From positions 1 to 25,927 of the forward strand of contig CANOBT010000078.1 in the NCBI GenBank assembly GCA_947564305.1: a stretch of 25,927 nt of DNA, written 5' to 3'. Each line of letters opens with the position of its first letter. Positions within the stretch are counted from its first letter, which is position 1. Origin of the DNA: an uncultured Lachnospiraceae bacterium (GTDB lineage: Bacteria > Bacillota_A > Clostridia > Lachnospirales > Lachnospiraceae). This document shows, one piece after another, positions 8,805 through 16,462 of this stretch. Both the position numbers and the translations under genes were made by a program. The notes beneath the pieces are model-generated. The model was not told where the DNA came from and made no database searches. It saw only the letters and a program-made list of their open reading frames with translations.

Positions 8805-8818
8805 GTAACAGCTATTAC
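8805..8818. promoter_or_regulatory. 14-bp dyad at the predicted pel transcription start (candidate operator)
   Basis: GTAATAGCTGTTAC is a 14-bp near-perfect palindrome; every pair matches except one T/G. It begins about seven bases after the -10 and so covers roughly +1 to +14. A protein bound here would block initiation or early elongation. No cognate regulator can be named from sequence alone. Confidence 0.45.
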
Positions 8819-8824
8819 CTTTTC

Positions 8825-8853
8825 ATCTTACCTCTTCTATTGTTTCTTGTCAA
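8825..8853 (-). promoter_or_regulatory. SigA-type promoter of the pel operon
   Basis: On the minus strand, TTGACA (8853-8848) is separated by exactly 17 bases from TAAGAT (8830-8825). The -35 is consensus and the -10 matches 5 of 6. Transcription would start near 8818, giving a leader of about 325 nt before the first start codon at 8492. The orientation and place, just after the kinase stop, fit a dedicated promoter for the coiled-coil/pel genes. Confidence 0.75.
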
Positions 8854-8916
8854 CGCTTTACGTATTTTAACACGACTCCAATCGCACAGCCTTATCAGGG
8901 AAAGCATCCTGAATCC

Positions 8917-10218
8917 TTATAGCTTTTCCTGAAGATTGAGCAGAATCCTTGTCACAAATCTTCCGTCCTCAATCAAAAAATCTACTTCCCCATTATAATG
9001 GGACGCCGTCTTTACAATACTGGACGTGCCAATCCCCTCTTTTTTGCCTGACTTTGGCATCCCTTTATGAAATTTTATATCTTCGGCACAGGTATTGCTG
9101 CACTGGATGATAATTTTATTTCCTTTTTTTGCAATATAGATATCTATTTCCTGCTCAGACCGTCCGGAATTGATACATCCATGAATTGCATTTTCAAACA
9201 TATTGGCAAGAATGGCAACCCAGTCAATATCCCGGATAGAAAGGTTCTGCGGAACACCCGCATCTATAAACACCTGGATATTTTTACTCTTTGCCTGTCT
9301 GGTATAAGTTGACAAGATACTATTCACTGCCGGATTAGCACAGATTGGGACTGCTCTTCTGCTCTCCATATCCTCACTATACTGATCCAAATAGTGGAGC
9401 AAATGATCCATATCCTTCTTCTCTACATATTCCTTTAACAACAGTACGTGATGTCTGATGTCATGACGAATCCTTGCCGACTCTTTCTCTGATTCTCTCA
9501 CGAGTTCAAGCTGGCTGCGCAGGAGCTGTTCATTCAATTCCAACAATTCCTTCTCTGTCTGAAAGTAATGTTCCCTGCCCAGATGGATATATAGATGGAG
9601 AATCGTATATTGAAGAAACCCCGCCATAAACAGCACAAAGAAAGCCCGGACCATATTGAATATAGAAAATCCCTGAAGGTTGGGCCAGTATGCGATGATT
9701 GCACCAAGGAACACAGAGATAAATAATGTCAGCGTACTAAACAAATCCATCTCTTCTATCAGAAAATCCACACCATCCAAAAATTGTTTTCTAAATTTTT
9801 TCCATGTGAAAATCAGAACAAAAGAGAAGAAAATGAAACGGACAAGGATATCTACCCACAGGTTTCCATGAAACCACCAGCGAGACACATCCACACCGAT
9901 ATAAATGCCTACAGAGAACAGATAAAATGCTGCTTCCATCTTATATAGTGATACATAGAGCACCTCACTACTCATCAGACTGCAGAAAACACCGATCACA
10001 GGGATGGACGCCAGTGCTGCCATCCTTACAAAACTTTCATTAGCTAGAACATACCATGCACTGAAGCTAAACAATAAAAACAGCCCAAAAGCCACATAGC
10101 AGCAGATTGTTTTCTTCATTGAGAATTTAGGCCGATCCAGCATCAGAAAAAACGACATCATCAACACGATACTCATTCCGTTGCGCAAAAACGCCACCCA
10201 AAAAGAACCACCTAGCAT
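8917..10218 (-). CDS. AgrC-like GHKL sensor histidine kinase
   Basis: The 433-residue protein has about six hydrophobic segments in its first 220 residues, a linker helix, and a GHKL ATPase domain. It is a membrane sensor of the AgrC/VirS group that would phosphorylate the LytTR regulator encoded just upstream. The phosphoacceptor region reads ARIRHDIRHHVLLLKEY, with His252 in the RHD context; the N-box is ANMFENAIHG (Asn343) and a G-box GIGTSS follows at about 395-400. I chose the ATG at 10218 because GGGGGAAGG lies just upstream; an in-frame start at 10260 would add 14 residues with no ribosome site. No AgrB or AgrD is encoded in the window, so the ligand is unknown. The pel promoter follows its stop. 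Confidence 0.87.
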   Translation of the reverse strand: MLGGSFWVAFLRNGMSIVLMMSFFLMLDRPKFSMKKTICCYVAFGLFLLFSFSAWYVLANESFVRMAALASIPVIGVFCSLMSSEVLYVSLYKMEAAFYLFSVGIYIGVDVSRWWFHGNLWVDILVRFIFFSFVLIFTWKKFRKQFLDGVDFLIEEMDLFSTLTLFISVFLGAIIAYWPNLQGFSIFNMVRAFFVLFMAGFLQYTILHLYIHLGREHYFQTEKELLELNEQLLRSQLELVRESEKESARIRHDIRHHVLLLKEYVEKKDMDHLLHYLDQYSEDMESRRAVPICANPAVNSILSTYTRQAKSKNIQVFIDAGVPQNLSIRDIDWVAILANMFENAIHGCINSGRSEQEIDIYIAKKGNKIIIQCSNTCAEDIKFHKGMPKSGKKEGIGTSSIVKTASHYNGEVDFLIEDGRFVTRILLNLQEKL

Positions 10219-10367
10219 CTTTCCTTCCCCCTGTTCCGCAATTATCCAAACACCATACAATTTGTTTTTTAATATACCATAATTCTTAATCCCTTTTCTA
10301 TTCTATGGGATAACTTCTATATTTTCAGGGACAAAATTATGAAAGTATGTAGACGGCTGACAGATAT

Positions 10368-10431
10368 AATACCTAAACAAAGTATCAGATTTGGAGCAGA
10401 ATACCTAAATAAAGTATCAGATTTAGAGCAG
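10368..10431. repeat. Two tandem 32-bp repeats with internal dyad
   Basis: Unit 1 is 10368-10399 and unit 2 is 10400-10431; they are identical except for two C/T and G/A differences. Each begins AATACCTAAA and ends GAGCAG, and each contains an ATAC-N9-GTAT dyad. The 32-bp period is about three helical turns, so two bound dimers would lie on the same face. Because 32 is not a multiple of three, a coding role is unlikely. Confidence 0.85.
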
Positions 10432-10454
10432 AAAATAACAAAAACGTCCCTATC

Positions 10455-10470
10455 CATTGGTCATCCAATG
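10455..10470 (-). terminator. Weak hairpin after the response regulator gene
   Basis: CATTGG-ATGA-CCAATG forms a perfect 6-bp stem; a GTTTTTG run begins about nine bases further on the minus strand. It might act as a partial terminator between the regulator and kinase genes. Confidence 0.3.
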
Positions 10471-10506
10471 AACGAGAGCACTAAATATTACCTGTTTTAT
10501 AATATG

Positions 10507-11244
10507 TCATCTCTTTGGTTTCTCGTTAAAATAATATGCGAAATAGTCTTTCTTAAATTCCACGGCAATATTTCTGGGAATATAGATAATCCCTTCATTG
10601 TCCATCAAAATTTCTTCCCTTTCTACAGAAACCACATGATTCAGATTCAATATATAGGAGCGGCCGCACCTGTTGAACTGAGGAAGATACTCTAAAACTC
10701 TCCACAGTTCCTTGACCGTCATACGGACTTTACACTCCTCCGACGCCATGTATATAATCTGATAATTTTTCTGAGATTCACAGTACAGAATATCATCCGG
10801 ATTAAATTGACGGATGCCGCCTCCTGCAACCTTCATCACAATCTGGTTTTGTTTTCTTTTCTGAATCTGCTGTGAAGCAATATCCAGAGCATGAAAAAAG
10901 ATATCCTGCTTCAACGGTTTCACAAGATATTGAACTGCATCCACCCCATAAGCTTCCAACGCATGTTCCATGGATGTAGTTAAAAATACAATCACGGAAT
11001 GAAAATTACATTTCCTTAATTCTTGTGCTGCCTCAATCCCGTTCTTCCCCTTCAAGTAAATATCCAACAGCAAAAAATCTGGTGTATAATTCTCTTCCTG
11101 AATACAACGAAGCAGTTCCTCCGCACTTGCAAAACATTTGCTTTGGTATTCCCACGATTCCTTTGTCTTCTGGTACGCCATCAAGAGATTTTCAATCCGG
11201 TCAAGTTCCTTTGCATCATCATCACATAGCGCTATCGAGTACAT
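10507..11244 (-). CDS. LytTR-family response regulator (AgrA/VirR-like)
   Basis: The 245-residue protein has an N-terminal receiver domain (about 1-125) and a C-terminal LytTR DNA-binding domain (about 140-240). The receiver shows acidic D8-D10, phosphoacceptor Asp61 in LLLDIYL, Thr90 and Lys109. The LytTR part includes ILYCESQKNY and FNRCGRSYILNLNHV, typical of the family, which binds paired 9-bp direct repeats. The ATG has GGATGGG upstream. It lies 68 nt after recO with no obvious terminator, and precedes its presumed partner kinase. Its targets are unknown; the kinase gene and the adjacent pel operon are candidates by proximity only. Confidence 0.9.
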   Translation of the reverse strand: MYSIALCDDDAKELDRIENLLMAYQKTKESWEYQSKCFASAEELLRCIQEENYTPDFLLLDIYLKGKNGIEAAQELRKCNFHSVIVFLTTSMEHALEAYGVDAVQYLVKPLKQDIFFHALDIASQQIQKRKQNQIVMKVAGGGIRQFNPDDILYCESQKNYQIIYMASEECKVRMTVKELWRVLEYLPQFNRCGRSYILNLNHVVSVEREEILMDNEGIIYIPRNIAVEFKKDYFAYYFNEKPKR

Positions 11245-11312
11245 CTCTTACCCATCCTTTGTACAGCTTCCTTAAAAACTACAGAAAATTCTCATAAATT
11301 CCCTAATGCCCT

Positions 11313-12053
11313 TCACATCAGCGTCTCCAATATCTCCAACGATTTAAACTGTTTTTCCACATATACATCCAAGTACCTTCGCATCACACGCTCCAGTTCA
11401 TTCAATACCTTTTCACTCACGATAAAGGTATACAATTTTTCAATCTTGCTGCTCTCTATGTACTGCATGCTGTATAATGTGGAGGTATCCAGTTCTATCC
11501 CGTCCGTCACTCTCTGCATACATTCACTGCATACCAGCCCGCCTTTTTTTACACTAAACAAAGCCTGCCGCTCCTTATCACCGCAGGAAATGCATTGAAA
11601 TACCTGAGGACCTTCTCCGTTGATGCACAGCGCACGCAGTTCAAATATACAGCGTATCAGCCGATTAGGAATCTTATTGTTTACCAGGGCTTTCATGGTC
11701 TGATACAGAAGCTTTAGCATTTCTCGTTCGTCATTTGCCTCTTTCGTATAAAAGCTGGCAAACTCCAAAAAATAAAATCCATAATACGCCCCAACAATAT
11801 CCTCCCGCAATTCAGCAAAATAATTTGAAATTTCAGCAGATTGGATGGTGTAGGAAGACAGCCCTGCATACAAGGTAAATTCCCCGAAGGAGAAGGGATT
11901 GATTGCCCCCGCCAAATGACTGGTCGGCCTTCTTGCCCCTTTGGCAAACGCAGCCACCTTCCCTTGTTCTTTTGTCAAGATCACCACACGCCTGTCATAT
12001 TCTCCAATGGGTGCCGTAGAAAGCACCATCCCCGTCACTGCAATCTGATTCAA
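11313..12053 (-). CDS. recO: DNA repair/recombination mediator RecO
   Basis: RecO anneals single strands and helps load RecA with RecR in the RecFOR pathway. An N-terminal OB fold (VTGMVLSTAPIGEYDRR, then LTKEQGKVAAFAKGARRP) is followed by a helical domain with a four-cysteine zinc site (CISC and CSEC). Start choice is uncertain: the ATG at 12086 lies before the good SD (TAAGGAGG, overlapping the yqzL stop), so I prefer the in-frame TTG at 12053. That gives LNQIAVTGMVL, with the usual eight or so residues before GMVL and about 246 residues in total. The SD-to-TTG spacing of about 14 nt is long, though a nearer GAGG exists. Third gene of the era-yqzL-recO set. Confidence 0.93.
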   Translation of the reverse strand: MNQIAVTGMVLSTAPIGEYDRRVVILTKEQGKVAAFAKGARRPTSHLAGAINPFSFGEFTLYAGLSSYTIQSAEISNYFAELREDIVGAYYGFYFLEFASFYTKEANDEREMLKLLYQTMKALVNNKIPNRLIRCIFELRALCINGEGPQVFQCISCGDKERQALFSVKKGGLVCSECMQRVTDGIELDTSTLYSMQYIESSKIEKLYTFIVSEKVLNELERVMRRYLDVYVEKQFKSLEILETLM

Positions 12054-12072
12054 AGTCCTCGCCCCTGCCTCC

Positions 12073-12252
12073 TTATGCGGTATCATGGTCCTGAGAATAC
12101 AGAGGAATGATCACGGCTTCACCGTTTGAACTTCTTTGTCTCCCAAGGTCCTCATCTTGGCCTTTAGCATGCCCGTACACTTCCATCTTATATCCCAAAT
12201 AGTCACATATCCCGCCGGTTTTCATAAACTGTTCCCAGTATCTTTGTTCCAT
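12073..12252 (-). CDS. yqzL: Small YqzL-like protein between era and recO
   Basis: A 59-residue ORF starts at ATG 12252 with AGGTGAT upstream and reads MEQRYWEQFMKTGGICDYLGYK, continuing MEVYGHAKG. The W-x2-F-x2-TG-x4-YL-x-YK pattern and the position between era and recO fit the YqzL family of Firmicutes, whose function is unknown. It is about a dozen residues longer than the Bacillus protein (47 by memory), with an acidic/polar tail ending SQDHDTA. Its stop overlaps the recO ribosome site (TAAGGAGG), so the two are probably translated together. Confidence 0.85.
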   Translation of the reverse strand: MEQRYWEQFMKTGGICDYLGYKMEVYGHAKGQDEDLGRQRSSNGEAVIIPLYSQDHDTA

Positions 12253-12276
12253 CGGATCACCTCGTCATCTGTATTT

Positions 12277-12307
12277 AGGTGATATCACTGTTCTCAGGAT
12301 ATCACCT
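12277..12307 (-). promoter_or_regulatory. Inverted repeat upstream of yqzL with alternative pairing to its SD
   Basis: In minus-strand RNA, AGGUGAUAUC (12307-12298) can pair perfectly with GAUAUCACCU (12286-12277) across an 11-nt loop. The second arm's AUCACCU can instead pair with the yqzL ribosome site AGGUGAU (12262-12256). The two pairings exclude each other. There is no U-tract, so it is not a simple terminator. Confidence 0.5.
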
Positions 12308-12357
12308 GTTCCTGATTTTAGGTTTTCCGATTTTATGGATACCTATACCTCGTAAAA

Positions 12358-12382
12358 TCTGCCAGTTCTTTTTGTCGGCAGA
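12358..12382 (-). terminator. Weak hairpin with U-tract after era
   Basis: Minus-strand TCTGCC and GGCAGA (6 bp, 13-nt loop) are followed by TTTTA, about 22 nt after the era stop. It could be a weak terminator or pause site separating era from yqzL-recO. Confidence 0.3.
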
Positions 12383-12404
12383 CCCTTGACAAATTCACGC
12401 ACAG

Positions 12405-13298
12405 CTATTCCTCGGTATATCCAAAATTTTTCATTAAAAAATCGCTGTCCCGCCAATTTTTCTGAACCTTCACCCACAATTTGAGATTCACCTTACACTC
12501 CAACATTTTCTCAATTTCAAAACGGGCCGTACTTCCAATCTTCTTCAACATGCTTCCCTGTTTTCCAATGATAATCCTTTTGTGGGATTCTCTTTCGCAG
12601 ATCACTGTGGCATCAATATGCATCACCTTATTCTGCATCTTCATTCGCTCAATGGCAACTGCAATGCCATGCGGAATCTCATCCTGCAGGCAGTGCAGCG
12701 CCTTTTCCCGAATCAGCTCCGCTACAATCTGGCGCTCCGGCTGATCTGTCACCGTATCTTCATCATAGAATTGTGGACCATAGGGAAGATACTGCATAAT
12801 CACACGCACCAGTTCCTGCGTATTTTCCCCCGTCCATGCGGACACCGGAACGATGGCCGCAAAATCAAACTCCTTGCGGTAAGCATCAATAAACAACAGG
12901 ACTTCCTCCCGTTTGACCGTGTCAATCTTATTGATGACAAGGATGACCGGCGTCTTTATTTTTTTCAACTGTTCTATAATATGACGCTCTCCGGCCCCGA
13001 TAAATGTAGACGGTTCCACCAGCCAGAGTGCCACATCCACATCATCCAGGGAATGACGGGCAATATTAACCATATATTCTCCCAGCTTGTTTTTCGCTTT
13101 ATGGATTCCCGGCGTGTCCACAAACACAATCTGCCCTTCCTCCGTCGTCAGCACCGTCTGAATCCGGTTCCTTGTAGTCTGCGGCTTATTGGACGTAATC
13201 GCAATCTTCTGCCCGATCAAGTAATTCATCAGCGTTGATTTCCCCACATTGGGGCGCCCAATCAACGTTACGAATCCTGACTTAAAATTTTCTTTCAT
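12405..13298 (-). CDS. era: Era GTPase (30S ribosome assembly)
   Basis: Era binds the 3' end of 16S rRNA and acts in 30S maturation. The 297-residue product has the full GTPase set: P-loop GRPNVGKST (14-22), switch region NKPQTTRNRI (37-46), DTPG (61-64) and NKID (123-126). A C-terminal KH domain (about 205-290) includes KRIIIGKQGSMLKKIG. The ATG is preceded by GGAGG at seven bases. It lies 24 nt after the M16C peptidase gene and upstream of yqzL and recO. Confidence 0.97.
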   Translation of the reverse strand: MKENFKSGFVTLIGRPNVGKSTLMNYLIGQKIAITSNKPQTTRNRIQTVLTTEEGQIVFVDTPGIHKAKNKLGEYMVNIARHSLDDVDVALWLVEPSTFIGAGERHIIEQLKKIKTPVILVINKIDTVKREEVLLFIDAYRKEFDFAAIVPVSAWTGENTQELVRVIMQYLPYGPQFYDEDTVTDQPERQIVAELIREKALHCLQDEIPHGIAVAIERMKMQNKVMHIDATVICERESHKRIIIGKQGSMLKKIGSTARFEIEKMLECKVNLKLWVKVQKNWRDSDFLMKNFGYTEE

Positions 13299-13322
13299 CT
13301 CATTCCCTCCATTTACCGTACC

Positions 13323-16298
13323 CTAAAACAACGTCTTTACTTCGGCAAACATCTCCTTTTGTTCCTCAATTTTTTCTTCGCTTCCTATCACACATAACTG
13401 CTCTGCCCGAAGCATAGCCTCCACAACAGCCGCCAACTTTCGGATATCCTCCTGGGTAGCGTCCAACACTTCCATACGCTCCTTACGAATCACATCCTCT
13501 GACACATGATTCATGTACAGGTTCATAGACCTGTCCCCCTTGGCGGACGGGGTCATGGGACGGTCGATATTACTGATCGTACCAATGATATATTTATTCA
13601 TATCACGCTCATTCACATCAAAATTTTTCAGGTAATCTACTACCCCTTCATAGACCTCCATCGTTTTCTCCAGATTCGGGTCCCGGTAGGAAATCAGGTA
13701 GCTCTCGCCAATCCGGTTAAAATTACACATACATCCATAGGCACCGCCTTTTACACGGATATTCTGCCACAGATAATCGTAACTTAAAATCACCTTCAAA
13801 ATCTGCAATGCGCCGCTGTAGCTTGCACCGTTATCGATAAAGTTGCCCACTCTTGCCACATACTGTACCTTGGAGGATGTCTTGAACCCTTCGTTGCGTT
13901 TCTCGCAGTGCAGGACACATCTGGACTTGTCATCTGCCGCCGTCCCTGCAAAGAGCTTGTCCTTTAACAGTCTGATACCGCTTTCAATGGCCTCTAATCC
14001 TTCCGCCGTGGAAGTGACACTAACCATCAGATTATCTGCACGGAAAAGCTGACCTGCAAGTTTCTTCAGGTGCTCCACCAATTCCGCCTTATGTTCCTCA
14101 AAGTGCTCCTCAATCTCCTTCACAGCTCCATAATATCCGATTCCATCCGTGTCGTCCTTGAATTTGGAAATCGGAGAGGAATAAGACAGGGCCCGCAGTG
14201 CCGCCGTTGTATGCCCGGAAGACTGGAAACTCATCTGCAGCCGGGATTTCAGCATGGAAAGAATCTCTTTCAGTCTCTTCTCATCCTCCAGCTTTGACTC
14301 TGTCAGGATTTCCTGCATCATGGAGAACAGGACATCCATCTTAGGATACAATGCCTTCCCCTTCATCTCAAAGGTTGCACGGAACTCCTTTTCTTTTACA
14401 TGACGCACATCCGGATACATTTCCAGAGACGTTCCAATCCCGCCTGTATGCACATTAATCTCATTAAACAATTCCCCATATTCATAATGCGTAGTATCGA
14501 TAATTCCCAAAACAGACTGCAGCATCCCAACATAGGGCAATTCCTCCTCCGGTACACCGGACAAGTCAAACATCAAAGTCACATACCCAATGCCATTGGT
14601 CTCCACATTGTGATGCACCAGCACCGTCCCATCCACCTCTTTTACGTCATTGTAGATAGGTGCAATCTCTCTGGAAATGTCCCCGCGTCCCAGTACCGGA
14701 ATCTTTTCCTGGTCCTCCTTCGCCTCCTCGCTCTCCTGATACTCTACCAGTGCTTCTGTATCTCTCACTAACTTTTCTCTCTGTTCCTGTGTCAGACCAT
14801 CTTTATATGCCTGCAGCTTTTGATCTAATTCCTGTTCCAACCTGGCTGTCCTGCCTCGCTCCGGCTTTACCACCACAATGGAGCCATGAGGATTGTTAAG
14901 AATCCAAGTCTTGATCAATTCTTCAAAATACCTGGTCCCAATCTGGCTTTTCAGAAATTCAAATACCGGAATTGCCTGCATATGAAGAAACGGCTTAGAG
15001 TCATCGTACAGCCAGCTATCAAACAACTGCAGTCCGTACATGAGTCCCTTCGGATAGTTCCCAAAATCCGCCTCGCGGAACCGGAATTCATGATAATTAA
15101 TTCCAGCCTCCAAAGCTTTCTTGTCAATTCCCTGCTTCACAATATCCTGAAGAGTCTTCTCCACCGTATCAATAAAGTCTTTCTTCTGCTCCAAATCCGC
15201 ATTCTTTGAGATCACAGAGAAAATCGGCTGGTAAATCCCATTGTCATAAGAACCCATGATATCCTTGCCAATCCCTGCCTCCACCAATGCCTTTTTCAGT
15301 GGAGCTCCCGGTGCGGATAACAAGGCATAATCTAACACCTGGAAAGCCAGATACAGTTTTTCATCCAGACTCGTGCCAATGACTTTATTATAGGAAAGAT
15401 AGGTATTCTCCTCCTCTGTCTCCTCACTGGAAATAGAGTATTCCATCTCCACTTCTTTCATTTGCTCAAATGGCTTCTGATAACGGATTTCCGAATCTAC
15501 AGTCTCCAAATCAAAGGACGACAGATAGTTTTCGTCCATCCATTTCAACTTCTCCTTCATATCCATATTCCCGTATAAGTAAATATAGCTGTTGGAAGGA
15601 TGATAATATTTTTTATGGAAATCCAAAAACTGTTCATAAGTCAGTTCCGGGATAACATCCGGGTCCCCGCCGGATTCATAGGCATATGAGGTATCTGGGA
15701 AGAGGGAGTTCAAAATCACCCTGTCTAATACACCCTCCGGTGAGGAAAACGCCCCCTTCATCTCATTATATACCACGCCATTATAAGAAAGTTTTCCATC
15801 CGCCTCTTCCAGCTTATAACTCCAGCCTTCCTGTCGGAAAATCTCTTCATGGCTGTAAATATTCGGATAAAATACGGCATCCATATATACATGCATCAGA
15901 TTCTGAAAATCCTTGTCATTGCAGCTCGCCACCGGATAAACTGTCTTATCCGGATAGGTCATGGCATTCAAAAACGTATTCAAAGAGCCCTTTACCAGTT
16001 CTACAAAGGGGTCCTTCACCGGAAATTCCTTTGAACCGCACAGCACAGAATGCTCCATGATATGTGGCACACCGGTACTGTCCGACGGCGGGGTCCGAAA
16101 TCCGATGGCAAATACCTTGTTCTCATCGTCATTTTCCATCAAAAGGACACGCGCTCCGCTCTTTTTATGTTTCAAAAGAAATCCCTTCGATTGTAAATCA
16201 GATAAATCCTCCTGCAAAATCTCTTCATAAGCATCTAAATCCGAAAACACGCTCCTCTGACATGTTTCCTTGGACTGTAAGGAATCAAAATCGCCCAT
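13323..16298 (-). CDS. M16C family zinc metallopeptidase (PreP-like)
   Basis: The 991-residue enzyme has the two-half architecture of presequence-protease-like M16C peptidases, which close around and degrade short peptides. The inverted zinc motif HIMEH is at residues 79-83 and the third ligand is Glu179 in YNEMKG. Around it are the PreP-type sequences SVLCGSKEFPVKDPF and SLNTFLNAMTYPDKT. The C-terminal half keeps the GGAYG-containing substrate-binding region (IRVKGGAYGCMCNF). There is no signal peptide, so it is cytosolic. I used the ATG at 16298 (AGAAGG six bases upstream) rather than the TTG two codons earlier. It heads the run toward era. Confidence 0.93.
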   Translation of the reverse strand: MGDFDSLQSKETCQRSVFSDLDAYEEILQEDLSDLQSKGFLLKHKKSGARVLLMENDDENKVFAIGFRTPPSDSTGVPHIMEHSVLCGSKEFPVKDPFVELVKGSLNTFLNAMTYPDKTVYPVASCNDKDFQNLMHVYMDAVFYPNIYSHEEIFRQEGWSYKLEEADGKLSYNGVVYNEMKGAFSSPEGVLDRVILNSLFPDTSYAYESGGDPDVIPELTYEQFLDFHKKYYHPSNSYIYLYGNMDMKEKLKWMDENYLSSFDLETVDSEIRYQKPFEQMKEVEMEYSISSEETEEENTYLSYNKVIGTSLDEKLYLAFQVLDYALLSAPGAPLKKALVEAGIGKDIMGSYDNGIYQPIFSVISKNADLEQKKDFIDTVEKTLQDIVKQGIDKKALEAGINYHEFRFREADFGNYPKGLMYGLQLFDSWLYDDSKPFLHMQAIPVFEFLKSQIGTRYFEELIKTWILNNPHGSIVVVKPERGRTARLEQELDQKLQAYKDGLTQEQREKLVRDTEALVEYQESEEAKEDQEKIPVLGRGDISREIAPIYNDVKEVDGTVLVHHNVETNGIGYVTLMFDLSGVPEEELPYVGMLQSVLGIIDTTHYEYGELFNEINVHTGGIGTSLEMYPDVRHVKEKEFRATFEMKGKALYPKMDVLFSMMQEILTESKLEDEKRLKEILSMLKSRLQMSFQSSGHTTAALRALSYSSPISKFKDDTDGIGYYGAVKEIEEHFEEHKAELVEHLKKLAGQLFRADNLMVSVTSTAEGLEAIESGIRLLKDKLFAGTAADDKSRCVLHCEKRNEGFKTSSKVQYVARVGNFIDNGASYSGALQILKVILSYDYLWQNIRVKGGAYGCMCNFNRIGESYLISYRDPNLEKTMEVYEGVVDYLKNFDVNERDMNKYIIGTISNIDRPMTPSAKGDRSMNLYMNHVSEDVIRKERMEVLDATQEDIRKLAAVVEAMLRAEQLCVIGSEEKIEEQKEMFAEVKTLF

Positions 16299-16396
16299 AT
16301 TCAACCTTCTCTCTCAACAAATTTAACTGCCATAGTACCTTGCATTCAACTTTTATCGTCTATTCACAAAGCATCCGTGGCACATCAGTGCTATTT

Positions 16397-16405
16397 ATTA
16401 TAACA
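16397..16405 (-). promoter_or_regulatory. Extended -10 promoter upstream of the M16C gene
   Basis: Minus-strand TGTTATAAT carries a consensus TATAAT with the TGn extension. The -35 position (TTTTAA, 17 bases upstream) is weak, as is common for extended -10 promoters. Transcription would start about 90 nt before the M16C start codon. Another TTGAAT-17-TTAAAT pair lies closer to the gene. Confidence 0.5.
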
Positions 16406-16462
16406 TTTTCAAGACGGTATTAAAAGGGGCGGTTTTTATTTTTTCTTGTGCTCGTTTCCATA

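Larger units (their letters stand above)
8493..8916 (-). other. Intergenic region and long 5' leader of the pel operon
   Basis: This 424-nt stretch between the kinase stop and the coiled-coil gene has no long ORF. On the minus strand it holds a SigA-like promoter, a dyad at the start point, an AT-rich 8-bp inverted repeat (8773-8797), two short overlapping ORFs and a GC-rich hairpin, listed separately. I looked for the GCAAA-type signatures of c-di-GMP-I riboswitches and saw none. No convincing terminator follows the kinase gene; only a 5-bp TCAGG/CCTGA repeat is present. Confidence 0.7.
10219..10506. other. 288-nt spacer between response regulator and kinase
   Basis: Unusually long for a kinase/regulator pair that is normally overlapping. 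It holds a 32-bp tandem duplication (10368-10431), a 6-bp hairpin (10455-10470) just after the regulator gene, and AT-rich sequence with a weak minus-strand -10 candidate (TATATT). I see no well-supported gene here. Confidence 0.6.

Noticed and set aside
8493..8820. c-di-GMP riboswitch in the pel leader
   Set aside because: I looked for class I and class II signature segments by eye and found none; a covariance-model search would be decisive.
8848..8875. LytTR binding repeats before the pel promoter (GTGTTA and CGTTGA)
   Set aside because: The two GTT cores are 17 bp apart rather than about 21-22, and match the consensus poorly.
10219..10506. agrD-like peptide gene in the regulator-kinase spacer
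   Set aside because: No frame on the minus strand gives a start, a short peptide with Cys/Ser and an acidic tail; nearby ATG codons meet stops at once.
10339..10695. Plus-strand ORF of 118 codons with an AGGGA upstream of its ATG
   Set aside because: It crosses the 32-bp repeats (not a multiple of three) and runs antisense through the response regulator; the protein has no recognisable features and no good promoter.
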